Assembly: GCF_000202635.1 (NCBI RefSeq) | Contig: NC_015125.1 | Coordinates: forward strand, 3,782,001-3,846,000 | Source: Microbacterium testaceum StLB037 | Lineage (GTDB): Bacteria > Actinomycetota > Actinomycetes > Actinomycetales > Microbacteriaceae | Reading direction: 5' to 3' | Length of the DNA stretch: 64,000 nucleotides | Shown: piece by piece, positions 37,270 through 46,389 of the stretch | Layout of the letters: each line of letters opens with the position of its first letter | Position numbering within the stretch: position 1 is the first letter of the stretch | Program-made: the position numbers and the translations under genes | The notes under the pieces: model-generated | Told to the model about the DNA's origin: nothing | What the model saw: the letters and a program-made list of their open reading frames with translations, nothing else | The model's database searches: none

Positions 37270-40221
37270 ATGACCTCGTGGCGCGATCTCGTTCCCGCGG
37301 GCGAGACGGCCGCGTTCGAGCCGCTCGCCCTCGGCGTCGAGCTGCGCCAGCGCGAGGCCTACGACCCCGCCCGGTGGGAAGCGCGTGCCGTCGTGCCGGT
37401 GACTCCGCGCATGCTCGCGCACCGACAGGACGACCTGCAACTCGTCGCCCGTCCCCTCGTCCGGGGTGCGCGCGAAGCGTGGATCAGAGCGGATGCCACC
37501 TGGGATGCCGTGCGTCGATCCACGGGCCGGTTCGACCCCGCGCAGGTGCGGTGGTTCGCCGAGCTGCACGCCCTCGCGCAGGCGCTGCGGACGACGGGCC
37601 CGTTCGCCCCGTCCGGCGACACGGTCGCACTCGACAGCGTCGACTCTCCGTTGCTGTGGCCGCACCTGGCCGCGGCCGAGGGGCTCGGCATCCGAATGGT
37701 CCCGATGCATCCGCAGCAGACGGTGCGACTCGCGCGCACGGCGACCGCCCGGGTGGCGCTCGATGCGGTCGGCGGGGGAGCCCTGCGCGTGTCGGCGGAT
37801 CTCGAGATCGACACGCGTCCCGTCGACGCCGCGCACGCCCGTGCCATCGGCACCGCGGGGCTCTTCACCTTCGAGATCGACCGCGATCCCGTGCCCGTCG
37901 TGCTGGCGGCGGTCGACCTCCCGGCCCCTCTGCCCACCCTGCTCGGCGGCACGATCGTCGAGGTGCCCGCGAGCGAGGCGACCGAGTTCGTCGCGGAGGT
38001 GTATCCGCGTCTGGCCCGCCGTGCCCCGCTGTCCGTCGGCGCGGGGGTTCCTCCGCCGCCGCCGGCCCGCCCGACGCTGACTGTCGAGGTCTCCTACCTC
38101 GACGACGACGCCGTCGAGTACCGGCTCGACTGGGTCTACCCGGGTGGGTTCCGGGCGGCGTACGACGATCAGAGCGACCACGCCGAGCGCGATCCGCGAG
38201 CCGAGGCGCAGATCGGCGAACGGTTCGAGACGGCGTGGACGGCGGCATCCGACCTGCCCCCGCTCGCGAAAGCGATCCTGCGCGACGCGGATGCCGCGGT
38301 CTTCGGCTCGCGTGTGCTCCCCGCCGTCGACGTGCTCGACGAGGTGCGGGTGCGCACGCGCGGTCAGCAGCCCACGTTCCGCGAACTGCGCGGCGACCCG
38401 TCGCTGCGCATCACCGCGGTCGAGTCGCTCGACCGGGACTGGCTCGACCTCGGCATCGTGGTGACGATCGAGGGCCGGCTGATCCCGTTCGGGGTGCTGT
38501 TCAGCGCCCTCTCGCGCGGCCGCACGCGCATCAAGCTGTCGGACGGCGCGTGGTTCTCGCTCGCGCACCCGGCGCTGCAGAGACTCCGAGAGCTGCTCGA
38601 GGAAGCTGCGGCGCTCGACGAGTGGGAGACCGGGCCGCGCCTGCCGCGCACCCACCTCGCCCTGTGGGCCGAGTTCGAGGACCTCGCCGACCAGTCCGAG
38701 GCGGCCGTTGAGTGGCGGCAGCTCGCGCGGGCGCTCCGCGATGTCGCCGAGGTGCCGGAGGTCGCGACCCCGCCGGGCTTCCGGGCCGAGCTGCGTCCCT
38801 ACCAGCGCGAGGGACTGTCGTGGCTCGCGCTGCTGCACGCACACCGTCTGGGCGGCATCCTCGCCGACGACATGGGCCTCGGCAAGACGCTGCAGCTGCT
38901 CGCGCTGATGGCGCACACCCGCGCTCGCGGCGATGCGCGACCGTGGCTCGTCGTCGCCCCGACCTCGGTGCTGCCGACCTGGCGCGATGAGGCCGCGCGA
39001 TTCGCCCCCGGCCTGCGCGTCACCGTCGTCGAGGCCACGGCAGTGCGGCGCGACCGTGCCATCGCCGAGATCGCGGGCGACGTCGACGTCATCGTCGCGT
39101 CGTACGGGGTCGTGCGGACGGATGCCGAGGAGTTCGCCGTGCCGCACTGGTCGGGCGTCGTGCTCGACGAGGCGCAGTTCGTGAAGAACCCCGCGACGCG
39201 CGTTCATCGCGCGATCGCGGCTCTCCGCACCGACGCCGTCTTCGCGGCGACCGGCACGCCGATCGAGAACGGGCTCGACGACCTCTGGGCGCTCCTCGCG
39301 CTGACCGCGCCCGGGCTGTTCCCGTCGATCCGGCAGTTCCGCGAGGATTACACCCGCGCGATCGAACAGCTGCCGTCCGATGCGCCCACCGACCTGTCGG
39401 CCGCGGCCGCGGGAGCGCACCGAGAGAAGACCCTCGAGCGCCTGCGCCGCCGCGTGCGGCCGTTCCTCCTCCGCCGCACGAAGGACGTCGTGGCATCCGA
39501 CCTGCCCCCGAAGCAGGAGCAGGAGATCGCGGTGCCCCTCGACCCCGCGCACCGCGCGGTCTACGACCGGGTGCTGCAGCGCGAGCGGCAGAAGGTGCTG
39601 GGGCTGCTCGACGACCTCGACCGGCAGCGCTTCATCGTCTTCCGCTCGCTCACGCTGCTCCGCATGCTGGCGCTGGCGCCGAGTCTTGTCGACGACCGCG
39701 ACGCTCACCTGGGCTCCGCCAAGCTCGACGTCCTGCTCGAGCGCCTCGTCGAGGTGACGGCCGAGGGCCATCGGGCGCTGGTGTTCAGCCAGTTCACCTC
39801 CTTCCTCGACATGGCGGCGGAGAGACTGGATGCCGCGGGTCTGGCATACGCACACCTCGACGGCAGCACCGCGCGGCGCGGTGACGTGGTCGCGGGCTTC
39901 CGCGCGGGGGAGGCACCGGTCTTCCTCATCAGCCTGAAAGCCGGGGGATTCGGGCTGACACTGACGGAGGCCGACTACGTCTTCGTCCTCGACCCCTGGT
40001 GGAATCCCGCCGCCGAGGCCCAGGCCATCGACCGGGCGCACCGGATCGGCCAGGACAAGAGCGTGTTCGTCTACCGACTCATCGCCGCGGGAACGATCGA
40101 AGAGAAGGTCCTCGCTCTCCAGCGCCGCAAGGCCGCCCTCTTCGACGCGGTGATCGACGACGGCGAGGCGTTCGCCGCCTCCCTGGACGCGGCCGATATC
40201 CGAGGGTTGCTGGGGCCGTGA
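37270..40221 (+). CDS. SNF2-family DEAD/H helicase-like ATPase
   Basis: 983 residues. About 430-500 N-terminal residues have no motif I recognise. The SNF2 core follows: ADDMGLGKTLQLLAL (Walker A) near 540, APTSVLPTWRDEAARF, VVLDEAQFVKNP (DEAQ box), TGTPIENGLDDLWALL, then the second lobe VFSQFTSFLDMAAERL, SLKAGGFGLTLTEADYVF and DRAHRIGQDK. These enzymes translocate on DNA and remodel protein-DNA complexes; the cellular role of bacterial members is mostly unknown. No SWIM-type zinc finger is seen. ATG 37270 is favoured by CAGGAT 6 bases upstream. Confidence 0.88.
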   Translation: MTSWRDLVPAGETAAFEPLALGVELRQREAYDPARWEARAVVPVTPRMLAHRQDDLQLVARPLVRGAREAWIRADATWDAVRRSTGRFDPAQVRWFAELHALAQALRTTGPFAPSGDTVALDSVDSPLLWPHLAAAEGLGIRMVPMHPQQTVRLARTATARVALDAVGGGALRVSADLEIDTRPVDAAHARAIGTAGLFTFEIDRDPVPVVLAAVDLPAPLPTLLGGTIVEVPASEATEFVAEVYPRLARRAPLSVGAGVPPPPPARPTLTVEVSYLDDDAVEYRLDWVYPGGFRAAYDDQSDHAERDPRAEAQIGERFETAWTAASDLPPLAKAILRDADAAVFGSRVLPAVDVLDEVRVRTRGQQPTFRELRGDPSLRITAVESLDRDWLDLGIVVTIEGRLIPFGVLFSALSRGRTRIKLSDGAWFSLAHPALQRLRELLEEAAALDEWETGPRLPRTHLALWAEFEDLADQSEAAVEWRQLARALRDVAEVPEVATPPGFRAELRPYQREGLSWLALLHAHRLGGILADDMGLGKTLQLLALMAHTRARGDARPWLVVAPTSVLPTWRDEAARFAPGLRVTVVEATAVRRDRAIAEIAGDVDVIVASYGVVRTDAEEFAVPHWSGVVLDEAQFVKNPATRVHRAIAALRTDAVFAATGTPIENGLDDLWALLALTAPGLFPSIRQFREDYTRAIEQLPSDAPTDLSAAAAGAHREKTLERLRRRVRPFLLRRTKDVVASDLPPKQEQEIAVPLDPAHRAVYDRVLQRERQKVLGLLDDLDRQRFIVFRSLTLLRMLALAPSLVDDRDAHLGSAKLDVLLERLVEVTAEGHRALVFSQFTSFLDMAAERLDAAGLAYAHLDGSTARRGDVVAGFRAGEAPVFLISLKAGGFGLTLTEADYVFVLDPWWNPAAEAQAIDRAHRIGQDKSVFVYRLIAAGTIEEKVLALQRRKAALFDAVIDDGEAFAASLDAADIRGLLGP

Positions 40222-40259
40222 TCGAGGCGGCGCACGCGACGGTGTGAGAGGGTTCTCCC

Positions 40260-40790
40260 GTGCTGTCCCCTCAATCCCTGAGCGAGACGGATCGCCGTCT
40301 CGTGGCGGCGTGGGCGGCGGACTGCGCCGAGCGCGTCCTTCCCCTCTTCGAGGCGGAAGCTCCGCACGACGACCGGGCGCGCGACGGCATCCGTCGCGCT
40401 CGCGCCTTCGCCCGCGGGGAGCTCGATGCTGCGGGGGAGATCCGTCGGCGCTTCGTCGCCGGGCGCGCCTCGCAATCCGCGACGTCGCCGGCGGGCAAGG
40501 CGGCGGCGTGGGCGGCCGGCCAGGCGGCCGGCGTGGCGCACATGGGCGCGCACGCGCTCGGTGCCGCGGCGTTCGCGGCGAAGGCCGCCGAACTCGCCGA
40601 TCCCGGCCGCGGTGGTGCCGTCGAACGCGCCTGGCAGATCGACCGGATGGACGCCGCCGTGACGGCTGCTTTGGGCCGTCTGCCTCCCCTCGGGCAGGAC
40701 CCCTCCGGGCCTCTGGGGTCGGGGCTCCTCGCCTCGGGGGTTCTCGGCGAGAACATCCGCTTCCTTCAGTCGGCGATCATCGCCCGCTGA
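40260..40790 (+). CDS. Imm-5-like putative immunity-family protein
   Basis: 176 residues, mostly helical and Ala/Arg-rich. The stretch DDRARDGIRRARAFARGEL, then IRRRFVAGRASQSA and AAWAAGQAAGVAHMGAHALG, resembles the Imm-5-like family (often annotated putative immunity protein), which has a repeated helical unit with DxR and W/F-ARGE motifs. No toxin gene lies next to it, so any immunity role is unsupported. The GTG start is 38 bases after the SNF2 stop; no clear Shine-Dalgarno. Confidence 0.5.
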   Translation: MLSPQSLSETDRRLVAAWAADCAERVLPLFEAEAPHDDRARDGIRRARAFARGELDAAGEIRRRFVAGRASQSATSPAGKAAAWAAGQAAGVAHMGAHALGAAAFAAKAAELADPGRGGAVERAWQIDRMDAAVTAALGRLPPLGQDPSGPLGSGLLASGVLGENIRFLQSAIIAR

Positions 40791-40872
40791 TCGTCGCGCG
40801 GCACCGGGGCCCTGGCATCCGGGGGTCCCTCGAACCGCCGTGGCATCCCGCGGCCTTCCAGCCGGCCCCGCG

Positions 40873-40878
40873 TAGACT
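40873..40878 (+). promoter_or_regulatory. Promoter of the MBL-Rieske gene (-10 box)
   Basis: TAGACT, about 31 bases before the ATG. AGGAG (40901-40905) supplies the ribosome binding site. Confidence 0.45.
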
Positions 40879-40909
40879 CGTCAGGTTCCGTCCACGACAC
40901 AGGAGCGAC

Positions 40910-42508
40910 ATGAGAATCACCGGCCTCGGCCACGCGGGCATGTTCATCGAGACGGCGGGCGGCAGCATCCTCTGCGATCCCGTCATCGGTCCGAGCTTCT
41001 TCGGCTCGTGGTTCCCGTTCCCGGATAACCGCGCCCTCGACTGGGAGCGTTTCGGCAAAGCGGACTTCCTCTATATTTCGCACCGCCACCGCGATCACTT
41101 CGATCCGGCGATGCTCGAGCGCTACGTCCCGAAGGACGTCAAGGTGCTCCTGCCCGAGTACCCGACCGACGACCTCGAGCAGGACCTCGTCGCCCTCGGC
41201 TACACGAATCTCGTTCGCACCGAGGCCGGCGTTCCCCTGCAGTTCGGCGACCTGAAGCTCATGGTCACGCCGCTGCGCGCCCCCTCGGACGGTCCGATCG
41301 GCGACTCGTCCCTGTCGCTCGACGACGGGACGGCGTCGATCCTCAACCAGAACGACTCGCATCCCCTCGATCTCGAGAAGCTGTTCGACTTCGGCAAGCC
41401 CGACGCGTACTTCACGCAGGTGTCGGGCGCGATCTGGTGGCCCATGGTCTACGACCTGCCGCAGGACGCGAAGCAGAACTTCGCGAAGCTCAAGCGCGAC
41501 GCGCAGAACAAGCGCGCGATGTACTACATCGAGAAGGTCGACGCCGCCCACGTCTTCCCGATGGCGGGTCCGCCGATGTTCCTCCGCGAAGAGCTCTTCC
41601 GCTACAACGGCACGGGCCTCGAGAACGATTCGATCTTCACCGACCAGCGCGAGTTCCTCGCGCACATGAAGGAGCAGCGCCCCGACCAGAAGGGCTACCT
41701 GTTCCTCCCCGGAACCGAGGTCGAGGTGCAGGGGTCGGACGTCACCGTCACCCAGACCCTCTATACGGATGCCGAGATCGACCGCGTCTTCGGCGACAAG
41801 TGGGCCTACCTCGCCGAGCAGCGTGACAGCCGTCAGTCCGAGGTGCGAGCCGAAGAGGCGACGCGCGCCGAGATCCTGCCGCCCGCGGAGATGCTCGCCG
41901 CGATCAAGGAATGGTGGGAGCCGCTGCTGCGTCGCGCCCGGACCATCCGCAACGGCGTCGGAGGAGCGGTGCGCTTCCGCATCGGCGAGCTCGACATGGT
42001 CGTGGACTTCCCCAAGGCGAAGGTGCGCGAGTACGCCGGCGAGGAGTGCATCTACTGGTACACGATCCCCGCCGACCTCGTCTCGACCAACATCCGAGAC
42101 CACGAGATCGACTGGTCGAACTCGATCTTCCTGTCGATGCAGTTCGAGGTCGGCCGCTCGGGCAAGTTCAACGAGTTCCTCACGACGTTCCTCAAGTGCC
42201 TGTCGCGCGACCGCATCGAGTACGTCGAGAACTGGTACGCCGAGCAGTCGGACCAGACCGAGGATGCCGAGATCGACGGCTGGACCGTCCAGCGCCGGTG
42301 CCCGCACCTGCGCGCCGATCTGACCAAGACCGGCAAGATCGAGAACGGCGTGCTGACGTGCTCGCTCCATGACTGGAAGTGGGACCTGGCGACGGGTCGC
42401 TGCCTGACGACGACGGGTCACCCGATCCGCTCCACGCCCAGCGGCGAGCGCGCGGAAGCTGAGCGCGCCATGGCCGAGGGTGCGACCGCCGAAGTCGCCG
42501 CGAACTAA
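40910..42508 (+). CDS. Metallo-beta-lactamase-fold protein with C-terminal Rieske [2Fe-2S] domain
   Basis: 532 residues. The first 250 or so form an MBL fold beginning MRITGLGHAGMFIETAGGSI, with the metal motif YISHRHRDHFD (HxHxDH) near 64. A central part follows (PPAEMLAAIKEWWEPLLRRA, then SMQFEVGRSGKFNEF). The last 80 residues hold a Rieske site: RRCPHLRAD and LTCSLHDWKWD (CxH...CxxH). The layout recalls CMP-N-acetylneuraminate hydroxylase, which also joins a Rieske and an MBL-like domain but with the Rieske first. The substrate is unknown. The following VOC gene is 4 bases away and may act with it. Confidence 0.8.
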   Translation: MRITGLGHAGMFIETAGGSILCDPVIGPSFFGSWFPFPDNRALDWERFGKADFLYISHRHRDHFDPAMLERYVPKDVKVLLPEYPTDDLEQDLVALGYTNLVRTEAGVPLQFGDLKLMVTPLRAPSDGPIGDSSLSLDDGTASILNQNDSHPLDLEKLFDFGKPDAYFTQVSGAIWWPMVYDLPQDAKQNFAKLKRDAQNKRAMYYIEKVDAAHVFPMAGPPMFLREELFRYNGTGLENDSIFTDQREFLAHMKEQRPDQKGYLFLPGTEVEVQGSDVTVTQTLYTDAEIDRVFGDKWAYLAEQRDSRQSEVRAEEATRAEILPPAEMLAAIKEWWEPLLRRARTIRNGVGGAVRFRIGELDMVVDFPKAKVREYAGEECIYWYTIPADLVSTNIRDHEIDWSNSIFLSMQFEVGRSGKFNEFLTTFLKCLSRDRIEYVENWYAEQSDQTEDAEIDGWTVQRRCPHLRADLTKTGKIENGVLTCSLHDWKWDLATGRCLTTTGHPIRSTPSGERAEAERAMAEGATAEVAAN

Positions 42509-42511
42509 TCC

Positions 42512-42907
42512 GTGCCGGGTCTGCATCACATCGAGGTGTGGGTCGCCGACCTGGCGTCGGCGCGCTCCGAGTGGGGCTGGCTGCTGTCGACGGTCGGCTT
42601 CGAACGGACCGGGCAGTGGTGCGATGGCGAGACGTGGAGCGCGGGTGACGGTGCCTACCTGACGCTGACGTCGTCGCCGAACCTGTCGGGATCCGATCAC
42701 GACCGGCGTGCTCCCGGGGTCAACCACCTCGCATTCCTCGGTGGCTCTCGTGCGCAGGTGGATGCCGTGATGTCAGCGGCGAGCGCGCACGGGTGGCGGC
42801 CGCTGTATCAGGAGCGGTACCCGTTCGCGGGTGGCCCCTCGCACTACGCCGGGTGGGTCGAGAACTCCGCGGGCTTCAAGGCGGAGATCGTCGCTGTCGA
42901 GGACTGA
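42512..42907 (+). CDS. VOC (glyoxalase/bleomycin-resistance fold) protein
   Basis: 131 residues forming one VOC module: GLHHIEVWVADLASARSEWG at the start, GVNHLAFLGGSRAQVDAVM in the middle, and GGPSHYAGWVENSAGFKAEI at the end. Potential metal ligands are His 5-6, His about 70 and Glu near the C-terminus. The substrate is unknown. The GTG start lies 4 bases after the MBL-Rieske stop, so the two are probably one transcription unit. Confidence 0.8.
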   Translation: MPGLHHIEVWVADLASARSEWGWLLSTVGFERTGQWCDGETWSAGDGAYLTLTSSPNLSGSDHDRRAPGVNHLAFLGGSRAQVDAVMSAASAHGWRPLYQERYPFAGGPSHYAGWVENSAGFKAEIVAVED

Positions 42908-43041
42908 CCCGACCCGTGCGCCGCGTTCGTCGGACCGCGGTCGAGACGGGGTGCGGCGAGCACACTCAGCGCGGCAGGCATAGCCACGAGGGCGAGGGCC
43001 TGAGTCGCAGCCTCACTCCCTCCCAGCCTTTCCGATACCCA

Positions 43042-43060
43042 CCGGCGAACCGCTCGCCGG
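43042..43060. terminator. Hairpin between VOC and DUF222-HNH genes
   Basis: CCGGCGA-ACCGC-TCGCCGG, a 7-bp stem in the 165-base gap between convergent genes. An overlapping alternative, GCCGGC-CTGT-GCCGGC, follows (43056-43071). It is likely to terminate in one or both directions. Confidence 0.5.
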
Positions 43061-43072
43061 CCTGTGCCGGCT

Positions 43073-44580
43073 TCACGCCGCGTCGAAGCGACGCGGAGAT
43101 CTCGACCGCAGGAGAGTCGGCGGCCGCACCTCACCCGTGCGCGGATCAGGTGGAGCGTGCAACCAGTAGGAGTCCCGCCCGGTGAGGGGATCGCGCTCGC
43201 GCACGATCTTCTCGCCACGATTGTGCAGGCCGAGGTGGTGATTCCGGCAAAGTGGGACGCCGTCGTCGACGTCGGTCCTGCCGCGATCCGCCGCCCAGTG
43301 GTCGATGTGGTGCATCTCGCACTGCGAGATCGGGGCACGGCATCCGATCCCGACGCACCCTCCATCGCGCACCGCGATCGCGATCCGCTGGGCGCGGGTG
43401 AACAGACGCTGATGTCGACCGACGTCCAGAGGACGGCCCGCGCCATCGAGGGCCACCGGCACCGCACCCGCGTCGCACAGGTAGCTCTCGACCACTCCGC
43501 CGGGAAGGGCTTCTCCACCGTCTTCGAGGTGCCCGACGCCGCGCACGGCGGTCTCGACGCTCCACCGCCCGGGTCACCGCCGACGCGTCTCCCCCCGACA
43601 GCCCCCGGCGCAGACGCCTCCACCACGATCCGCACCCCGGGTTGCCGGTCGCCGAACGCCTGCGCGGGATCGGCAGCGGCCCCGGTGCGCATCACGGCGA
43701 TCAGCGTGTCGTACGCGATCTGCTCGCCCGACCGATCGTCGGAGGCGTCGGCGACCAAGGCGTCCGGATCCACGAACCGCGGCCCCCTCCGCGGACGCAG
43801 CGCAGCGTGAAGGATCCCGTCGACCCACGCCGCCGCATCGTCGTCGAAGACGAACCGCCCGTGCCTCTGCCCGTGCTCGTCGATCCACGACCGGTACGAC
43901 CGGGCGGCGAAGCGCTCCTCGAACCGCAGCGTCACCCCGACGGGATCGAGACGATCGCGGGCGATCCGCGCAAATGCCCGCAACTCCTCGACCGGCAGGT
44001 GAGGCGCTTCGTCGATCAACCGCTCGGCGGCCGTCGCCCAGGCCCGGGGGAGGACGTCCGGGTCGAGCTCGGGATACCTTTCGACGGGCGGCTCGCCCAG
44101 GCCCACGCGTATTGCCTGAAACTGCGCGTGGCCGAGCGTCCCGTCTCGAAGCGCCCTGCTCATGTGGTCGAGCCACTCCCCGGCGGCACCCTCGGGCACG
44201 ACACCCGACGCCGCCGCAGAACGACCGCCGTCGGGCCCGAGCGAGGGAGGAAGGGAGGGAAGCAGATCACCCCCGGTCTTCACCGACCGCGTCACCTCGC
44301 GGCGACTCTGCCCGGTCAAGGTCTGCAGGAGTTCCGTCGCGTTCCGGTGTCCGTGTCGTTGCGCCAATCCTGCCCTGCCCAGCTCCCGTGCCGACCGCGC
44401 ATCGATCACGCGCGCCGCACAGGCCGCCAGCACGTCGAGGGCGTTCCGCGCCGCAGTGATCTCCGCCATGACTGCCATGAGCTCGCGATCGTCGAGAACC
44501 TCGATGTCGCGCCCCGCAATCAGCGTGACGACACGATCGCTCGCCACCCGAAGGCGCTCCGTCGGCAGGTGTGGACTCAT
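43073..44580 (-). pseudogene. DUF222 / HNH endonuclease-domain protein, frameshifted
   Basis: A common actinobacterial gene type of unknown role. From the ATG at 44580, the DUF222 part runs in one frame (VLAACAARVIDARSARELGR, LMAVMAEITAARNAL) to about 43573. The HNH part is in another frame: RGVGHLEDG, DGGCVGIGCRAPISQCEMHH, IDHWAADRG, VPLCRNHHLGLH, ending at 43073. The frames meet in GACCCGGGCGG on the minus strand. One extra C in the CCC run (43571-43573) would join them into about 502 residues. This is either a real mutation or a homopolymer sequencing error. TATATT lies 6 bases before the ATG (leaderless). Confidence 0.75.
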
Positions 44581-44828
44581 AGAACAAATATACGAATGTC
44601 GTGGGCCTGCCACGAGTGAATCCGGGCCTTACCACCCCGACCTTGCCGAAGTTTCACCCGCGGCCCGCCGACAGGCACCGCGCCCGCCGATCAGCGGTGA
44701 CGCGCGAGATCACGCGCCCCCGCTGAGCGCACGCGAATCGACAGGTGATGTCGTCACGGTCACGTGACCTCGGCGGCGGAACCGGCGGCCCCGTCCGGAA
44801 CCGCCCGGAAACCCCCGCCCCCACCCGC
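44581..44828. other. Intergenic region between DUF222-HNH and pyrR
   Basis: It contains the HNH gene's leaderless -10 box TATATT (minus strand, plus 44587-44592), in a short AT-rich patch unusual for this window. The remaining 230 bases show no gene, repeat or hairpin that I can support. Confidence 0.5.
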
Positions 44829-44893
44829 TACACTCGACCAAGAACCACAGCAACCTTTAACCCCGTCCCGTGAGGCGGAGAAGGGAGCGGCGG
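44829..44893 (+). promoter_or_regulatory. pyr operon promoter and PyrR-binding-loop-like leader
   Basis: A -10 box TACACT (44829-44834) starts a leader of about 50 bases. It contains GTCCCGTGAGGC (44865-44876), which fits the PyrR-binding loop consensus (UCCNGNGAGG), flanked by CCCC and GGG that can pair. The right arm overlaps the Shine-Dalgarno AAGGGAG (44881-44887). There is no terminator hairpin, so UMP-bound PyrR probably represses translation, as described for Mycobacterium smegmatis. Confidence 0.65.
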
Positions 44894-45424
44894 ATGAGTA
44901 CGCGCACCGTCATGCACGATGCCGATATCGCCCGCGCTTTGACGCGCATCTCGCACGAGATCCTGGAGTCCAACAAGGGACCGGAGGGACTCGTCCTCCT
45001 CGGCATCCCGACCCGCGGCGTCACGCTCGCGAACCGGATCGGCCCACTCGTCAGCGAGTTCGGGGGAGCGCCGATTCCGGTCGGCTCGCTCGACGTCACG
45101 ATGTACCGCGACGATCTGCACCGCAATCCCACGCGGGCTCCGCGCAAGACCGAGATCCCCGCTGGCGGCATCGACGGCAGAACCGTCGTGCTCGTCGACG
45201 ACGTCCTGTTCTCGGGGCGCAGCATCCGCGCCGCCCTCGACGCCCTGCAGGACATCGGTCGCCCCGCGGCCGTCCGCCTCGCAACGCTCATCGACCGCGG
45301 GCACCGCGAGCTGCCGATCCGTCCCGATTTCGTCGGGAAGAACCTCCCGAGCTCCCGCGAGGAACGCGTGAACGTGCGCCTCGCCGAGATCGACGGCATC
45401 GAAGAGGTGACGATCGAATCATGA
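44894..45424 (+). CDS. pyrR: Pyr operon RNA-binding regulator PyrR
   Basis: A 176-residue phosphoribosyltransferase-fold protein that binds pyr mRNA when UMP is high and may also have uracil phosphoribosyltransferase activity. It has [29 protein letters not shown] and the PRPP loop [19 protein letters not shown] chose the ATG at 44894 because AAGGGAG is 6 bases upstream; the in-frame upstream codons lie in the leader. It overlaps pyrB by 4 bases (ATGA). Confidence 0.95.
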   Translation: MSTRTVMHDADIARALTRISHEILESNKGPEGLVLLGIPTRGVTLANRIGPLVSEFGGAPIPVGSLDVTMYRDDLHRNPTRAPRKTEIPAGGIDGRTVVLVDDVLFSGRSIRAALDALQDIGRPAAVRLATLIDRGHRELPIRPDFVGKNLPSSREERVNVRLAEIDGIEEVTIES

Positions 45425-46389
45425 GGCACCTCCTCGACACCCAGCACCTCTCGCGTGAGGACGCCCTCGAGATCCTCGACGTCGCCGAGGACATGGCCGA
45501 CACCCAGCGCCGCGAGGTGAAGAAGCTCCCGACCCTGCGCGGCAAGACCGTGGTGAACCTCTTCTTCGAGGACTCCACGCGCACCCGCATCTCGTTCGAG
45601 GCCGCCGCGAAGCGCCTCTCCGCCGACGTCATCAACTTCTCGGCGAAGGGCTCGAGCGTCAGCAAGGGCGAATCGCTCCAGGACACCGCGCAGACGCTCC
45701 AGGCGATGGGGGCGGATGCCGTCGTCATCCGCCACGGCGCGTCCGGCGCCCCGAGGACCCTCGCCACGAGCGGCTGGATCACGGCGGGCGTCGTCAACGC
45801 CGGCGACGGCACGCACGAGCACCCGACCCAGGCGCTGCTCGACGCCTTCACGATCCGCAAGCGCCTCTTCGGCGACGACAGCCGGGGCCGTGACCTCGAC
45901 GGCATCCGGGTCACGATCGTCGGTGACGTGCTGCACTCGCGCGTCGCGCGCTCGAACGTGTGGCTGCTGCACTCCCTCGGCGCGCACGTGACCCTCGTCG
46001 CTCCGCCGACCCTGGTCCCGCAGGACGTCAGCGGGTGGCCCGTCGAGATCGACTACGACCTGGACCACGCGATCGCCGCGGGCCCCGACGCGCTGATGAT
46101 GCTCCGCATCCAGCTCGAACGCATGAACGCGGCGTATTTCCCGACTGAACGGGAGTATTCGCGTCGCTATGGACTCGACGCACGACGCCTGGCGGCCCTG
46201 CCGACCGATAGCATTGTGCTGCACCCCGGCCCCATGAACCGGGGTCTGGAGATCTCCGCCGAAGCCGCCGATTCGCCTCGCTCGACGGTGCTCGAGCAGG
46301 TCACGAACGGCGTCTCCGTGCGGATGGCCGTGCTGTACCTGCTGCTGGCGGGCGAGCGGCCCCACACCGAGAAAGAGGACCTCCGATGA
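45421..46389 (+). CDS. pyrB: Aspartate carbamoyltransferase catalytic subunit
   Basis: Condenses carbamoyl phosphate with aspartate, the committed step of UMP synthesis. The 322 residues contain [19 protein letters not shown] (carbamoyl phosphate site), [16 protein letters not shown] and [12 protein letters not shown]. No pyrI regulatory subunit follows. ATGA overlaps occur at both ends, with pyrR and pyrC. Confidence 0.97.
   Translation: MRHLLDTQHLSREDALEILDVAEDMADTQRREVKKLPTLRGKTVVNLFFEDSTRTRISFEAAAKRLSADVINFSAKGSSVSKGESLQDTAQTLQAMGADAVVIRHGASGAPRTLATSGWITAGVVNAGDGTHEHPTQALLDAFTIRKRLFGDDSRGRDLDGIRVTIVGDVLHSRVARSNVWLLHSLGAHVTLVAPPTLVPQDVSGWPVEIDYDLDHAIAAGPDALMMLRIQLERMNAAYFPTEREYSRRYGLDARRLAALPTDSIVLHPGPMNRGLEISAEAADSPRSTVLEQVTNGVSVRMAVLYLLLAGERPHTEKEDLR

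Noticed and set aside
40260..40790. Toxin-immunity system around the Imm-5-like gene
   Set aside because: No toxin, secretion-tag or effector gene lies next to it; the neighbours are a SNF2 ATPase and an MBL-Rieske protein.
43571..43573. Programmed ribosomal frameshifting in the DUF222-HNH gene
   Set aside because: There is no heptameric slippery site or clear downstream pseudoknot; a one-base indel in a C run is simpler.
42844..44613. Single 589-residue minus-strand frame as the DUF222 gene product
   Set aside because: After about residue 346 the sequence stops resembling the family, while the true HNH end appears in another frame. The long frame is a read-through of the frameshift.
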